Notes under the pieces: generated by a model | Told to the model about the DNA's origin: nothing | The model's database searches: none | Seen by the model: only the letters and a program-made list of their open reading frames with translations | From: Bacteroidales bacterium UBA1794 | GTDB taxonomy: Bacteria > Bacteroidota > Bacteroidia > Bacteroidales > Bacteroidaceae | Assembly: GCA_002315435.1 (NCBI GenBank) | Contig: DCFW01000027.1 | Location: 182,792 to 246,791, forward strand | Direction: 5' to 3' | DNA: 64,000 nt | In this document: positions 28,368-37,318 of the stretch, piece after piece | How positions within the stretch are numbered: position 1 is the first letter of the stretch | How the letters are laid out: every line of letters starts with the position of its first letter | Program-made: the position numbers and the translations under genes

Positions 28368-28631
28368 ATGTATGTGATTTTGGTGTATGACTTTGGAGAG
28401 AAAAGAGTGGCTAAAATATTGAAACTCTGTCGTAAATACCTCAATTGGATTCAGAATTCTGTCTTTGAAGGTGAGATTTCAGAAGTCCGGCTGCATGAAC
28501 TGCTTATTACTGCAAAAACTTTTATGAAAGAAGAGGAAGATAGCATCATCATTTTTAAAGGAAGAGATGTAACATGGACAGAGAAACAGATAGTAGGAAA
28601 AGAACGAAATAACATTGATGTTTTTTTATAA
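28368..28631 (+). CDS. cas2: Cas2 adaptation protein
   Basis: An 87-residue Cas2 of normal length and the last gene of the cas operon. The opening MYVILVYDFGEKRVAKILK carries the conserved Asp at the end of strand 1 (VYD), and QNSVFEGEIS is the usual second strand. It bridges two Cas1 dimers in the integration complex. The CRISPR leader follows 211 bases before the first repeat. Confidence 0.96.
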   Translation: MYVILVYDFGEKRVAKILKLCRKYLNWIQNSVFEGEISEVRLHELLITAKTFMKEEEDSIIIFKGRDVTWTEKQIVGKERNNIDVFL

Positions 28632-28722
28632 AAACTTGTCGACACCCGTTCTTGATCACTTAATATTAGAGCATCGCCACCAAATAGTCCTTTGACTTAT
28701 TGAAAACCAGTAATTTACATAT

Positions 28723-28771
28723 AGTGTCGATCTCCAAGCATTTTTATATTATTGGAGATCGACACTTTTTT
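28723..28771 (+). terminator. Rho-independent terminator of the cas operon
   Basis: Perfect 15-bp stem, 28723-28737 with 28752-28766, followed by six T. It ends the cas transcript about 90 bases after cas2 and isolates it from the array promoter. Confidence 0.88.
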
Positions 28772-28842
28772 CATTAATATTTACTACTTTTGTAGTTGGT
28801 ATTCAACTGATAATCAATGATTACTTTGATTTATATTGAACT
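28772..28842 (+). promoter_or_regulatory. CRISPR leader with -7 box TACTTTTG
   Basis: The stretch between the cas terminator and the first repeat holds TACTTTTG at 28785-28792, the Bacteroides -7 consensus, 50 bases before repeat 1, plus AT-rich sequence of the kind in which leader-end integration occurs. It is the expected start of the pre-crRNA. No -33 TTG was found at the right spacing. Confidence 0.55.
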
Positions 28843-31316
28843 CCTTTAATTGTACCTTATGGAATTGAAATACTTATGATAACTCTACAGGAGTATATAG
28901 ATTAGACCTTTAATTGTACCTTATGGAATTGAAATAAATTAAAATGATCTTTAGCACGCTGAGTACTTGGTTCCTTTAATTGTACCTTATGGAATTGAAA
29001 TAATAAATAATAATTTGGCTCTTCAATCGTACGACTATCCTTTAATTGTACCTTATGGAATTGAAATAATCGTCTGCTTTGGTCTCAATGGGAAGACTTT
29101 ATCCTTTAATTGTACCTTATGGAATTGAAATAGCGTCAGAAGAATGTACACCAAAATGTGACAAGACCTTTAATTGTACCTTATGGAATTGAAATAATGA
29201 GGTCTATAATATGGCTCTCTTACGTAAAACCTTTAATTGTACCTTATGGAATTGAAATTCTCTACTATTAAGATTAAGTTTCAAGTTGGCAATTCCTTTA
29301 ATTGTACCTTATGGAATTGAAATACCTTGAGCAAGCTACAATATAAATTGAGCCATGGCAACCTTTAATTGTACCTTATGGAATTGAAATAACAGGACAA
29401 AGAGGTTATACTTAATAATCTAAAGACCTTTAATTGTACCTTATGGAATTGAAATTGAAGTCTTTAGAGGATGAGAATAAGACCGAACAGGCCTTTAATT
29501 GTACCTTATGGAATTGAAATATACAAAGAAACAGGGTAAAAAGCTCGTACAGATACCTTTAATTGTACCTTATGGAATTGAAATGTTTTATCGATTTTTC
29601 AATGAATGGAATTGCTAAATCCTTTAATTGTACCTTATGGAATTGAAATGGCGTTGTTGATGGGGGCTTGCCATTTGCAGATTCCCTTTAATTGTACCTT
29701 ATGGAATTGAAATAAGAAAGGTCTTACCGCTGCCGAGAAAGCGAATATGCCTTTAATTGTACCTTATGGAATTGAAATTCATATTGTTTGATTATCGTTT
29801 GAGCAAAAATAATTCCTTTAATTGTACCTTATGGAATTGAAATAATATGAATTCTACAATCAAATTCGCAACAACAACGCCTTTAATTGTACCTTATGGA
29901 ATTGAAATGAAGATTCGCGTAATAAGATTACAGATCGGGCTACCCTTTAATTGTACCTTATGGAATTGAAATAATACATACTCTGATTGCATGATAAATT
30001 TCATCAACCTTTAATTGTACCTTATGGAATTGAAATCTATCAAATTCAATAGAAGCTAAAATAAATTGATCTTCCTTTAATTGTACCTTATGGAATTGAA
30101 ATACTATTAATGATGTTAGACGTTCGTTCCAACTTCAACCTTTAATTGTACCTTATGGAATTGAAATAGCTTGCAAGAAAACGCGAGATTGGTCAAAGAT
30201 ATTCCTTTAATTGTACCTTATGGAATTGAAATAGTTGACATGATGCTGATTTTTCCCAAGGGTGATTGTCCTTTAATTGTACCTTATGGAATTGAAATAA
30301 TGGCATATATAATTTGTATTCGTCAATAGATTCCCTTTAATTGTACCTTATGGAATTGAAATGGGCAAATAAATTGGTTAGAAGAAGGAGAAACAATGCC
30401 TTTAATTGTACCTTATGGAATTGAAATAAAATTCAAGAAATAGATCCTTTAAAGGAAACAACCTTTAATTGTACCTTATGGAATTGAAATCTGCAAGAGT
30501 TTTATATTCAATCTCTTTACCCTGCCTTTAATTGTACCTTATGGAATTGAAATCTATGGTAGAACTTGTAAAGAGTTTTGCAATGATGCCTTTAATTGTA
30601 CCTTATGGAATTGAAATTGTTTCAGATTCCAATCGCTGACAAATTTAGAAGCCTTTAATTGTACCTTATGGAATTGAAATATTATTTTATCTTCGCATTC
30701 TATTGATTCGCTAGATCCTTTAAATGTACCTTATGGAATTGAAATGATAAGAGCAAAATAGATGGCGCTTGCATATAAAGCCTTTAATTGTACCTTATGG
30801 AATTGAAATATCGGTGCAACAATCAAACTCAAATTTAAATATCTTCCTTTAATTGTACCTTATGGAATTGAAATAACGCATGATCGCCGCCACATCCGAT
30901 TGCATCAATTCCCTTTAATTGTACCTTATGGAATTGAAATTTATAGCATCTTTCATCATAGAAAGGACAACAGTCTTCCTTTAATTGTACCTTATGGAAT
31001 TGAAATTAAATATTTGTTGGTTTTATAAAGTTTAACAGATTACCTTTAATTGTACCTTATGGAATTGAAATTCCGTTATTGTCGCATCTCAAAGAGTTGG
31101 TATTGCCTTTAATTGTACCTTATGGAATTGAAATGTCGTTGCAGGTGTTGAGGCTACAATCGAAGATGAACCTTTAATTGTACCTTATGGAATTGAAATG
31201 ATATTGCTACAGCTGATGAAGGTATTGCTTTCTGTCCTTTAATTGTACCTTATGGAATTTAAATAATTGGCGGATCATCACGATATCATGAACATTCGCG
31301 CTTTTAATTGTACCTT
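28843..31316 (+). CRISPR. Type I-B CRISPR array, 38 full repeats plus one truncated
   Basis: Repeats of 29 bases begin CCTTTAATTGTACC and end with the I-B handle ATTGAAAT. The first is at 28843, the second at 28907, and starts follow every 62-68 bases; spacers are about 33-39 bases. I counted 38 full repeats (last full one 31236-31264) and a 39th cut after its first 16 bases (31301-31316). Near the far end, repeat 30 (30717) has a T-to-A change, repeat 38 has G-to-T in its handle, and the truncated repeat has an altered start. This fits old, leader-distal repeats. The leader and cas genes lie at the low-coordinate end. Confidence 0.97.
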
Positions 31317-31628
31317 CGAAGTAGTTTCTTCCTACTTTCGTTTTCGAACCTCCCACACCACTACGCATGCAATTCGGCACGTAGCGGTTCTTTATCTACG
31401 ATGCAATTTACTATAGGAATCCATTAGGGAGGGAGATCCCGCCAATTTCAGTCTGTCATTGTTCATGGTAGAAGTCAATATTATACTCCCTGCTATACGC
31501 CAATAGCCCAAGCGGGTATTGGCATGTTACCAAGCACGATGGGCACCCTTGGCTTTGGCTAAACACTTCCCACTATCAGGGCATGCCAGGGACTTACACC
31601 CGTTAGAATATGCTCATGCTGGGTGAAC
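31317..31628 (-). mobile_element. Group IIC intron remnant without ORF
   Basis: On the minus strand from 31628 the sequence begins GTTCACCCAGCATGAGCAT, continues with AACGGGTGTAAGTCCC and TTAGCCAAAGCCAAGGGTG, the domain I opening of bacterial group IIC introns (compare the Oceanobacillus iheyensis intron). Near the other end is a domain V: 31354-31390 reads GAACCGCTACGTGCC...GCATGCGTAGTGGTG and folds into the expected hairpin, followed by a domain VI-like stem ending in CTACTTCG. Reverse transcriptase and most of domains I-IV are deleted. The 5' end lies directly behind the terminator of the M16 gene, the usual IIC target; the 3' end abuts the truncated CRISPR repeat. Confidence 0.8.
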
Positions 31629-31631
31629 AAG

Positions 31632-31669
31632 AAAAATCCCGAATCCGCATTGAAGGATTCGGGATTTTT
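31632..31669 (-). terminator. Rho-independent terminator of the M16/TonB operon
   Basis: Perfect 15-bp stem AAAAATCCCGAATCC (31632-31646) with GGATTCGGGATTTTT (31655-31669), loop of 8. It lies 20 bases after the M16 protease stop on the minus strand. Confidence 0.92.
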
Positions 31670-31688
31670 ACTTCTTATGTATAATCCA

Positions 31689-34520
31689 TTACTTCTGGTT
31701 CGGGATCGTGCTTGGGTCCGAAGTCATGGTCACTTCAATGCGATGTTTCTGCATCAAAAGCTTTTGAGCGAATTCTTTCACATCATTTACCGTCAACTTA
31801 TTGACCATTGAATCATAACCGACATAGAAATCAATATCTCTATACAATTGGTTATATATTACATAATCCCAATATTCATTGGTCAATAAATTCTGTAGAT
31901 ATGTCTTGATCAAATAGTTCTTGATCTTCGACAATGTCTCGGGTGAAGGTCCCTGCTTTGCCATCACATCCAACTCCCTGTATATAATAGGAATGAGGTC
32001 GGCATATTTGGCTGGATCGGTACGGAATGAGATGGTCAACAATGCTCCCGGATTAGGGTATTTGTCAAGTTGCCCATTCACACTCACTCCGTATGTGCCA
32101 CCTTTGTCCTCACGAACTTTCTCAGTATAGACGATACGCAATGCTTGTGCCAACACATCAAGAGTCAAGTCATTGTGAGCATTGTAATCGACTTTGCCCG
32201 TATTATAGATGCTTACCAGCGTAGACGGAGTCTGTTGCTTGTAAGCAAACATGTGGGTTTCATCTACAGGACGAATATCACTGTGAGTATCCTTGAACAT
32301 CATCTTCTCTCCTTTTACAGGCAAAGTAGCCAAATATTGACAAAGCAACGGACGGATAGAATCAATATTCACATTACCTACAAGAATGACGGATAGCCCC
32401 GAAGCATTGGAGAAACATTTTTTATAAATCTCCATAATACGATCATAATTGACATGATCGAGTGTCTCTAGCTTCACCGGCATCACACGAGGGTTATTGC
32501 CATAAAGAATAGATGCAATAGAGTCTGTGTAAGTCACTTTAGGATTGGCATCTCTATTGGTAAGAAACGAACGCATGCGATTCATTAATCCGGCAAATGC
32601 GACAGTGTCACGGTGTGGAGAAGTGAAATACAAGTGTGACAACTCAAACATCGTCTTGAGATCCTTGCCACTGCAGGCTCCTTTGATACCTTGCGTAGTT
32701 TCTCCCATAAACGGTTCAATCTTTACCAGCTTTCCGGCAAGTATTTTTTTTAGATCAGACGCGCTAAACTGCCCTGTTCCGGAAACTGATATAGCACTAC
32801 TGAGCAAAGCTAAATTGGGAATATCCGCATTAGAGAAAAGAGAGTTGCCACCCAAACCGAACATATTGACATTTACCAAATCACCACTGAAAGTAGTGGG
32901 TTTGATATACACTTTCACGCCATTGGAAAGAACAATTTCTGTAATACCATGTTTGAATAGCCTTCGAGAAACAATCTTTCCGGGAGCTGGTAAATGAGGG
33001 ATTAATTTGGCACTGACAGCCTTATCTACATAAGCAGCGTAATCGGCACGTTGTACTTTACGAACCACCGAAGTCAACTCTTCTTCACTAGGTATCTTCA
33101 CTTCCGGTTTATCGGGAGCATATAATGTAACTACTTGATTCTTATCGGTGATCAGCTCGCGTGCCACATCATTCACTTGCGACAATGTCACTTCCTGAGT
33201 AAACCTTGAGTAAGTGGTATATTGGAAGCCAGGGGTTAACATCGGTTCGCCATTCAAGAAATTCTGCAAGCAAAAGCGAATAAATGAAGAGTTCTCTCTC
33301 TTACTGCGATCATCATAGGCTTTCTGAATACGTTTGAAATAATTGGCTTTTGCACGAGTCAATTCCGATTCGGTGAATCCATAACGACGCGTACGTTCAA
33401 TTATTCCCGCAAAAGCTGCGACACCATCAGAGATATGATCCTGTTTGCACATTACATTGCCTGAAAACGCATCTTTGGTTTTGGATATGAAGAAAAGGCC
33501 ATCGCGCACCGATGCTGAAATGAATGGAGGATCAGCCTGCTGAGCCAGCTCTTGCAAACGCTCATTAATCATTATAGTGACTAGTGATCCTTTGTAATCA
33601 TCCAACAAATAATTGACAGAGTTCTTCTCGGCATCAGGTGTCACATCACGCTTCATATATAAAGCGACATTTACCGTAGGCTGCTCTTTGTCTTTAGCTT
33701 CTGCCACAATGATAGAATCGTTGTCATTAACGGGATAATAGATTCTTGGTGCCGGATCTTTAGGTACAGGAATCTTGCTGAAAAGTGCACGGATCTTCGC
33801 TTCCACTTTATCTACATCAATATCACCCACCACAATTATTGCCTGTAAATCGGGGCGATACCATTTCTTATAATAATCACGAAGATCTTTATAAGGAAAA
33901 TGATCGACAATGTTCATATCACCGATAGGCATGCAATCGGCATATTTGGTGCCTTTGTACATGGTGGGCATCACCTCCTCCATCAACCGCTGCGTAGCCA
34001 TACCGGCACGACGGGTGCGCCACTCTTCGTGAACGACTCCGCGCTCTTTGTCTATCTCGGTATCACTCAACAGCAATGAATGACTCCAATCATGCAGGAT
34101 GAGCAAACAGGAATCCAACACACTCTCACGTTCCACAGGGGCAGAAGAGATATTATAAACAGTCTCATCTATGCTTGTATAGGCATTGAGATTGACCCCA
34201 AATTTGATTCCTATGGATTCGCACCAAGGAATGATACCTCGTCCGTTTGCATTCCCAGGAAAATGTTCAGTACCATTGAATGCCATGTGCTCAAGGAAAT
34301 GAGCAAGACCACGTTGACGAGGCTCTTCAAGAATAGATCCTACTCGCTGAGCAATATAAAAATCAGCTATATGTGGTGCCTTAGCGTTGTGCCCGATATA
34401 ATAAGTCAATCCGTTAGGCAATGTTCCTTTGCGCACCACTGTATCTGGAGGTAACGACTGAGCCAATACCGACGTAAAGACCGGTACTAGTAGTAATATC
34501 GAAAGAAGTTTTTTTCTCAT
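31689..34520 (-). CDS. M16 family zinc metallopeptidase (insulinase/PqqL-like)
   Basis: A 943-residue secreted or periplasmic metalloprotease with signal peptide ending VFTSVLAQ. The inverted zinc motif HxxEH is HFLEH at residues 74-78, with the distal Glu in KERGVVHEEWR; the second half is the usual inactive M16 repeat (ISFRTDPAKYADLIP). Length matches PqqL-type two-domain-pair enzymes. It is the last gene of a leftward four-gene operon headed by a TonB-dependent receptor, so it may degrade a peptide or protein that the receptor brings in, by analogy with PqqL/FusC partners of TonB receptors. Confidence 0.92.
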   Translation of the reverse strand: MRKKLLSILLLVPVFTSVLAQSLPPDTVVRKGTLPNGLTYYIGHNAKAPHIADFYIAQRVGSILEEPRQRGLAHFLEHMAFNGTEHFPGNANGRGIIPWCESIGIKFGVNLNAYTSIDETVYNISSAPVERESVLDSCLLILHDWSHSLLLSDTEIDKERGVVHEEWRTRRAGMATQRLMEEVMPTMYKGTKYADCMPIGDMNIVDHFPYKDLRDYYKKWYRPDLQAIIVVGDIDVDKVEAKIRALFSKIPVPKDPAPRIYYPVNDNDSIIVAEAKDKEQPTVNVALYMKRDVTPDAEKNSVNYLLDDYKGSLVTIMINERLQELAQQADPPFISASVRDGLFFISKTKDAFSGNVMCKQDHISDGVAAFAGIIERTRRYGFTESELTRAKANYFKRIQKAYDDRSKRENSSFIRFCLQNFLNGEPMLTPGFQYTTYSRFTQEVTLSQVNDVARELITDKNQVVTLYAPDKPEVKIPSEEELTSVVRKVQRADYAAYVDKAVSAKLIPHLPAPGKIVSRRLFKHGITEIVLSNGVKVYIKPTTFSGDLVNVNMFGLGGNSLFSNADIPNLALLSSAISVSGTGQFSASDLKKILAGKLVKIEPFMGETTQGIKGACSGKDLKTMFELSHLYFTSPHRDTVAFAGLMNRMRSFLTNRDANPKVTYTDSIASILYGNNPRVMPVKLETLDHVNYDRIMEIYKKCFSNASGLSVILVGNVNIDSIRPLLCQYLATLPVKGEKMMFKDTHSDIRPVDETHMFAYKQQTPSTLVSIYNTGKVDYNAHNDLTLDVLAQALRIVYTEKVREDKGGTYGVSVNGQLDKYPNPGALLTISFRTDPAKYADLIPIIYRELDVMAKQGPSPETLSKIKNYLIKTYLQNLLTNEYWDYVIYNQLYRDIDFYVGYDSMVNKLTVNDVKEFAQKLLMQKHRIEVTMTSDPSTIPNQK

Positions 34521-34543
34521 ATTATATTTTCTATTATTAATTT

Positions 34544-36055
34544 CTAAAAAAGTAATCCTACATTGACTTCAAATGTACGAGTGGTGACATTCTTCGTATA
34601 TACTCCTAATGCATAACTGCTCTGCGCATAGAATCTATACGAGCTTGTCACAGGATGATTCCAATGCAACAAAACCGATATCTGACTATGGTCATGGCTA
34701 TTGTAGAGATAATTATCAGATAATGACTGATAAAGATCGGATGCTGTGCTCAATCCGGAAAGATTGAACACGCCCTTGGATGCAAACACATGCGATAGAG
34801 TGGACTTCACCACCCATAGAGTTTTCTTCATTTGGTAGTCGATAGCAGCAGATGAGCCCACTGATAAGTGATCATAGTTGATTTTCCGCAAAGGTAACAA
34901 ATATTTCTCATTACTGCTTTCCCATCTAACAAAAGGAGACAATTCCAAACGTGAGGATTTCCATCTTCGCCCAATCTCACCGGATATACCTGCCACAATA
35001 TCCCTACGCTTATATATATCGGAAACGGATATTTCGGGATATATGCCTGACTGAGGCGAACCGAAGATATGCTCATTGCCTTCGCCTTGAACATAACCTC
35101 CGAACATACGAAATCCCAACACATAGCTTCGCCACCTGTGGAGCCAAGATATTTCTCCACTAAGGAGATCCCGATCCAAATCATTTAAAGGTAAATCGCC
35201 TGCCGATGTCAATATCTTGTGCACCATAAAATGCTTGTAGTCGACAAACACACTCCAGCCGTCAACATTTATAGGCAGTAGCCCCACATTTGCCCCTACC
35301 GCCCATCCCTGATGATAGGTGGCATCATTGCTACCTGCAAATCGGGCATAATCGGTACCCAAACCGGTTTCATGATATACTGACGTGGATCCCTTCAACG
35401 AATAATATTCAATGTCTGAGTTCTGCTTATACTTACGTAGACATCCTCCGATAAATAATTTGTAATCTTTGCTCACGGCATAGGCTCCTCCTATCTTCAA
35501 AGAGATGTCCACCACACTATTCCGAGGACGAGGATCACGATTGCGATATTCGAGTAAGGCACGACATGAAGCCTCAACTCCCAACGTATAAGCACCCTTA
35601 TCATAAGCCCATCCCCCACTGAACATATAGCTTTCCCCTTTAAGATCGCCCCCGATAGAATCACCCATCAGAAAGGGAGCAACCATATCATAATCGGCAT
35701 TCTCATTCCAACGCACATTCTTTCGAGTGTAATTGTCATAAGATGCTCTGCCCCACACTTTAGTATTAGCTGAAATGGAATGATAGGTCCATGCACGCAA
35801 AGCTGTACCCGAGATGCCATCCCCCTTCTCAACAAGCAACGGACGGCTTTCATGTCGGTCATAAACCGACACGAAAACATTGTCCGTATTCAACTTATAA
35901 TGATAATATTGTGTTACCGGATTTTCATATAGACTATTGCGCACAGCAAAATACAGCGTATCACCAACGTTTTCCGTTTGCCTATTTTGAGGTAAGGCAC
36001 CAATTGATAGTACAGAGGCAAATACCGACAATATAAGTATGCGGGGGTTTATCAT
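34544..36055 (-). CDS. DUF6850-like outer-membrane beta-barrel protein
   Basis: A 503-residue exported protein; signal peptide MINPRILILSVFASVLSIGA. The rest alternates aromatic and polar strands (TYTLGVEASCRALLEY, YKLFIGGCLRKYKQ, SWSVFVDYKHF-like runs) and ends in a strand with terminal Phe (FEVNVGLLF), a sign of BAM-assembled outer-membrane barrels. Probably the DUF6850 family, seen beside DUF4876 lipoproteins and TonB receptors in Bacteroides. It is 23 bases upstream of the M16 gene. Function unknown; perhaps an accessory outer-membrane component. Confidence 0.7.
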   Translation of the reverse strand: MINPRILILSVFASVLSIGALPQNRQTENVGDTLYFAVRNSLYENPVTQYYHYKLNTDNVFVSVYDRHESRPLLVEKGDGISGTALRAWTYHSISANTKVWGRASYDNYTRKNVRWNENADYDMVAPFLMGDSIGGDLKGESYMFSGGWAYDKGAYTLGVEASCRALLEYRNRDPRPRNSVVDISLKIGGAYAVSKDYKLFIGGCLRKYKQNSDIEYYSLKGSTSVYHETGLGTDYARFAGSNDATYHQGWAVGANVGLLPINVDGWSVFVDYKHFMVHKILTSAGDLPLNDLDRDLLSGEISWLHRWRSYVLGFRMFGGYVQGEGNEHIFGSPQSGIYPEISVSDIYKRRDIVAGISGEIGRRWKSSRLELSPFVRWESSNEKYLLPLRKINYDHLSVGSSAAIDYQMKKTLWVVKSTLSHVFASKGVFNLSGLSTASDLYQSLSDNYLYNSHDHSQISVLLHWNHPVTSSYRFYAQSSYALGVYTKNVTTRTFEVNVGLLF

Positions 36056-36069
36056 ATACCTAATTATAC

Positions 36070-37308
36070 TTATTTACTTTTCTTCGCAATCATCGAAGCG
36101 GTCGCTCCCATCTGGAAATCTTCAGAAGAATTGTTGGTATCCTGCAGAACCACTCTCCCATCTGGATTGACAGCTTGTATCTTACGAATAACTGATTTGC
36201 CTCGATTGGTCGTAGCCGATCCAATCTCACCTACATAAGCATATCCCATATCAAGCGATGCATCCACAACATTCCACTGCCACTGTGTGGAAGGACATAA
36301 ATCGACAGCATCGAGAATCCAGCTATTAGGCACTTCGTAACATGATCCCGTCATAGTTTTTGTCAACGATGCAGAAACGAACGGATAGGTATAGTTATAT
36401 ACATTGCTCGTTAAGAACCCGCTTGAGGTAAAATCGGATGAAGGACGTGCAATAGCATAAGCATGATTACCCTGAACGGAAGGAATCCAAACAGACTTAG
36501 TATAACTGTATATTTTATTCAAGTTAGGCACATCGGGATTGTCCACATCTTGTGAGGAGGCAACCGAGCTCTCGTCATACCACTCAAAGTCCGCCTTTGA
36601 CAGATCAAACGAATGGGCATTGGCGGATGTGTGATCTATTGCACGGTCACAAATGACAAGCGAATCACCCGATGCAACAGGATGCTCCGTACCACTGCCC
36701 GGTATCTGATAAGCTGCATCAACAGCAAAGCTGGAACTCATGATATCAGGTGTCAGCTCTTTCTTGCCGGAGGTAAGAAAATTGCTCTCCAACAAAAGGA
36801 CTCCATCGGCATAAATGGTGCTATCACTATTATTGTAAATGACGAAATATGTATCATAATTGTATGAAGCACCGACGGGTGTAAGTGTACCCGCAAAGAA
36901 AATTTCTTTCAACACCAGACCGGCTTTATTGTTGTATACATACAATTTGAATTTCAAATTGGTTGAACCTTCAGAAATAGTAACATTCTCTAGTGAAGAA
37001 CGCACATTCGAGGTAGAAGCAGAACCGTTATCCAAAGTATAGTTGCAAACACCTTGAAGTGAAACATTATATAAACCTTCGGGTAATTGGATCTTTGATA
37101 AGTCGGAATATGTGATAGATTCCTTGGTGGTCAAATTAGTAAAGGTCACCGAATAAGAAGCCAACGAAGCATTGTTCAGTCCAGTCGGATAGGTGAATGA
37201 TGATTCGGCAGAAGTAACAATCTTTACCGAATCATTGCTGCTACAAGATGATAATATGGCACTGAATGCGCATAATATCAAGGTTAAAGTAAATAATCTT
37301 TTTACCAT
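36070..37308 (-). CDS. DUF4876-like surface lipoprotein
   Basis: A 412-residue lipoprotein with lipobox Cys22 (FSAILSSC) and the usual SSNDS spacer. An N-terminal beta-sandwich (TYPTGLNNASLASYSVTF) precedes a domain with LKEIFFAGTLTPVGASYNYD and FVIYNNSDSTIYADGV, which I recall as DUF4876 and which resembles lamin-tail-like folds. It lies 10 bases downstream of the TonB receptor and likely acts as its surface-exposed binding lipoprotein, in the role SusD has for SusC. Ligand unknown. Confidence 0.75.
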   Translation of the reverse strand: MVKRLFTLTLILCAFSAILSSCSSNDSVKIVTSAESSFTYPTGLNNASLASYSVTFTNLTTKESITYSDLSKIQLPEGLYNVSLQGVCNYTLDNGSASTSNVRSSLENVTISEGSTNLKFKLYVYNNKAGLVLKEIFFAGTLTPVGASYNYDTYFVIYNNSDSTIYADGVLLLESNFLTSGKKELTPDIMSSSFAVDAAYQIPGSGTEHPVASGDSLVICDRAIDHTSANAHSFDLSKADFEWYDESSVASSQDVDNPDVPNLNKIYSYTKSVWIPSVQGNHAYAIARPSSDFTSSGFLTSNVYNYTYPFVSASLTKTMTGSCYEVPNSWILDAVDLCPSTQWQWNVVDASLDMGYAYVGEIGSATTNRGKSVIRKIQAVNPDGRVVLQDTNNSSEDFQMGATASMIAKKSK

Positions 37309-37318
37309 ATTATTGTTT

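Noticed and set aside
28632..28842. A tracrRNA or small RNA gene in the leader
   Set aside because: Type I-B systems need none; the hairpin at 28723-28771 with its T-run is explained as the cas operon terminator.
31317..31620. An insertion sequence at the end of the array
   Set aside because: No terminal inverted repeats, target duplication or transposase fragment was found; the conserved blocks fit a group IIC intron instead.
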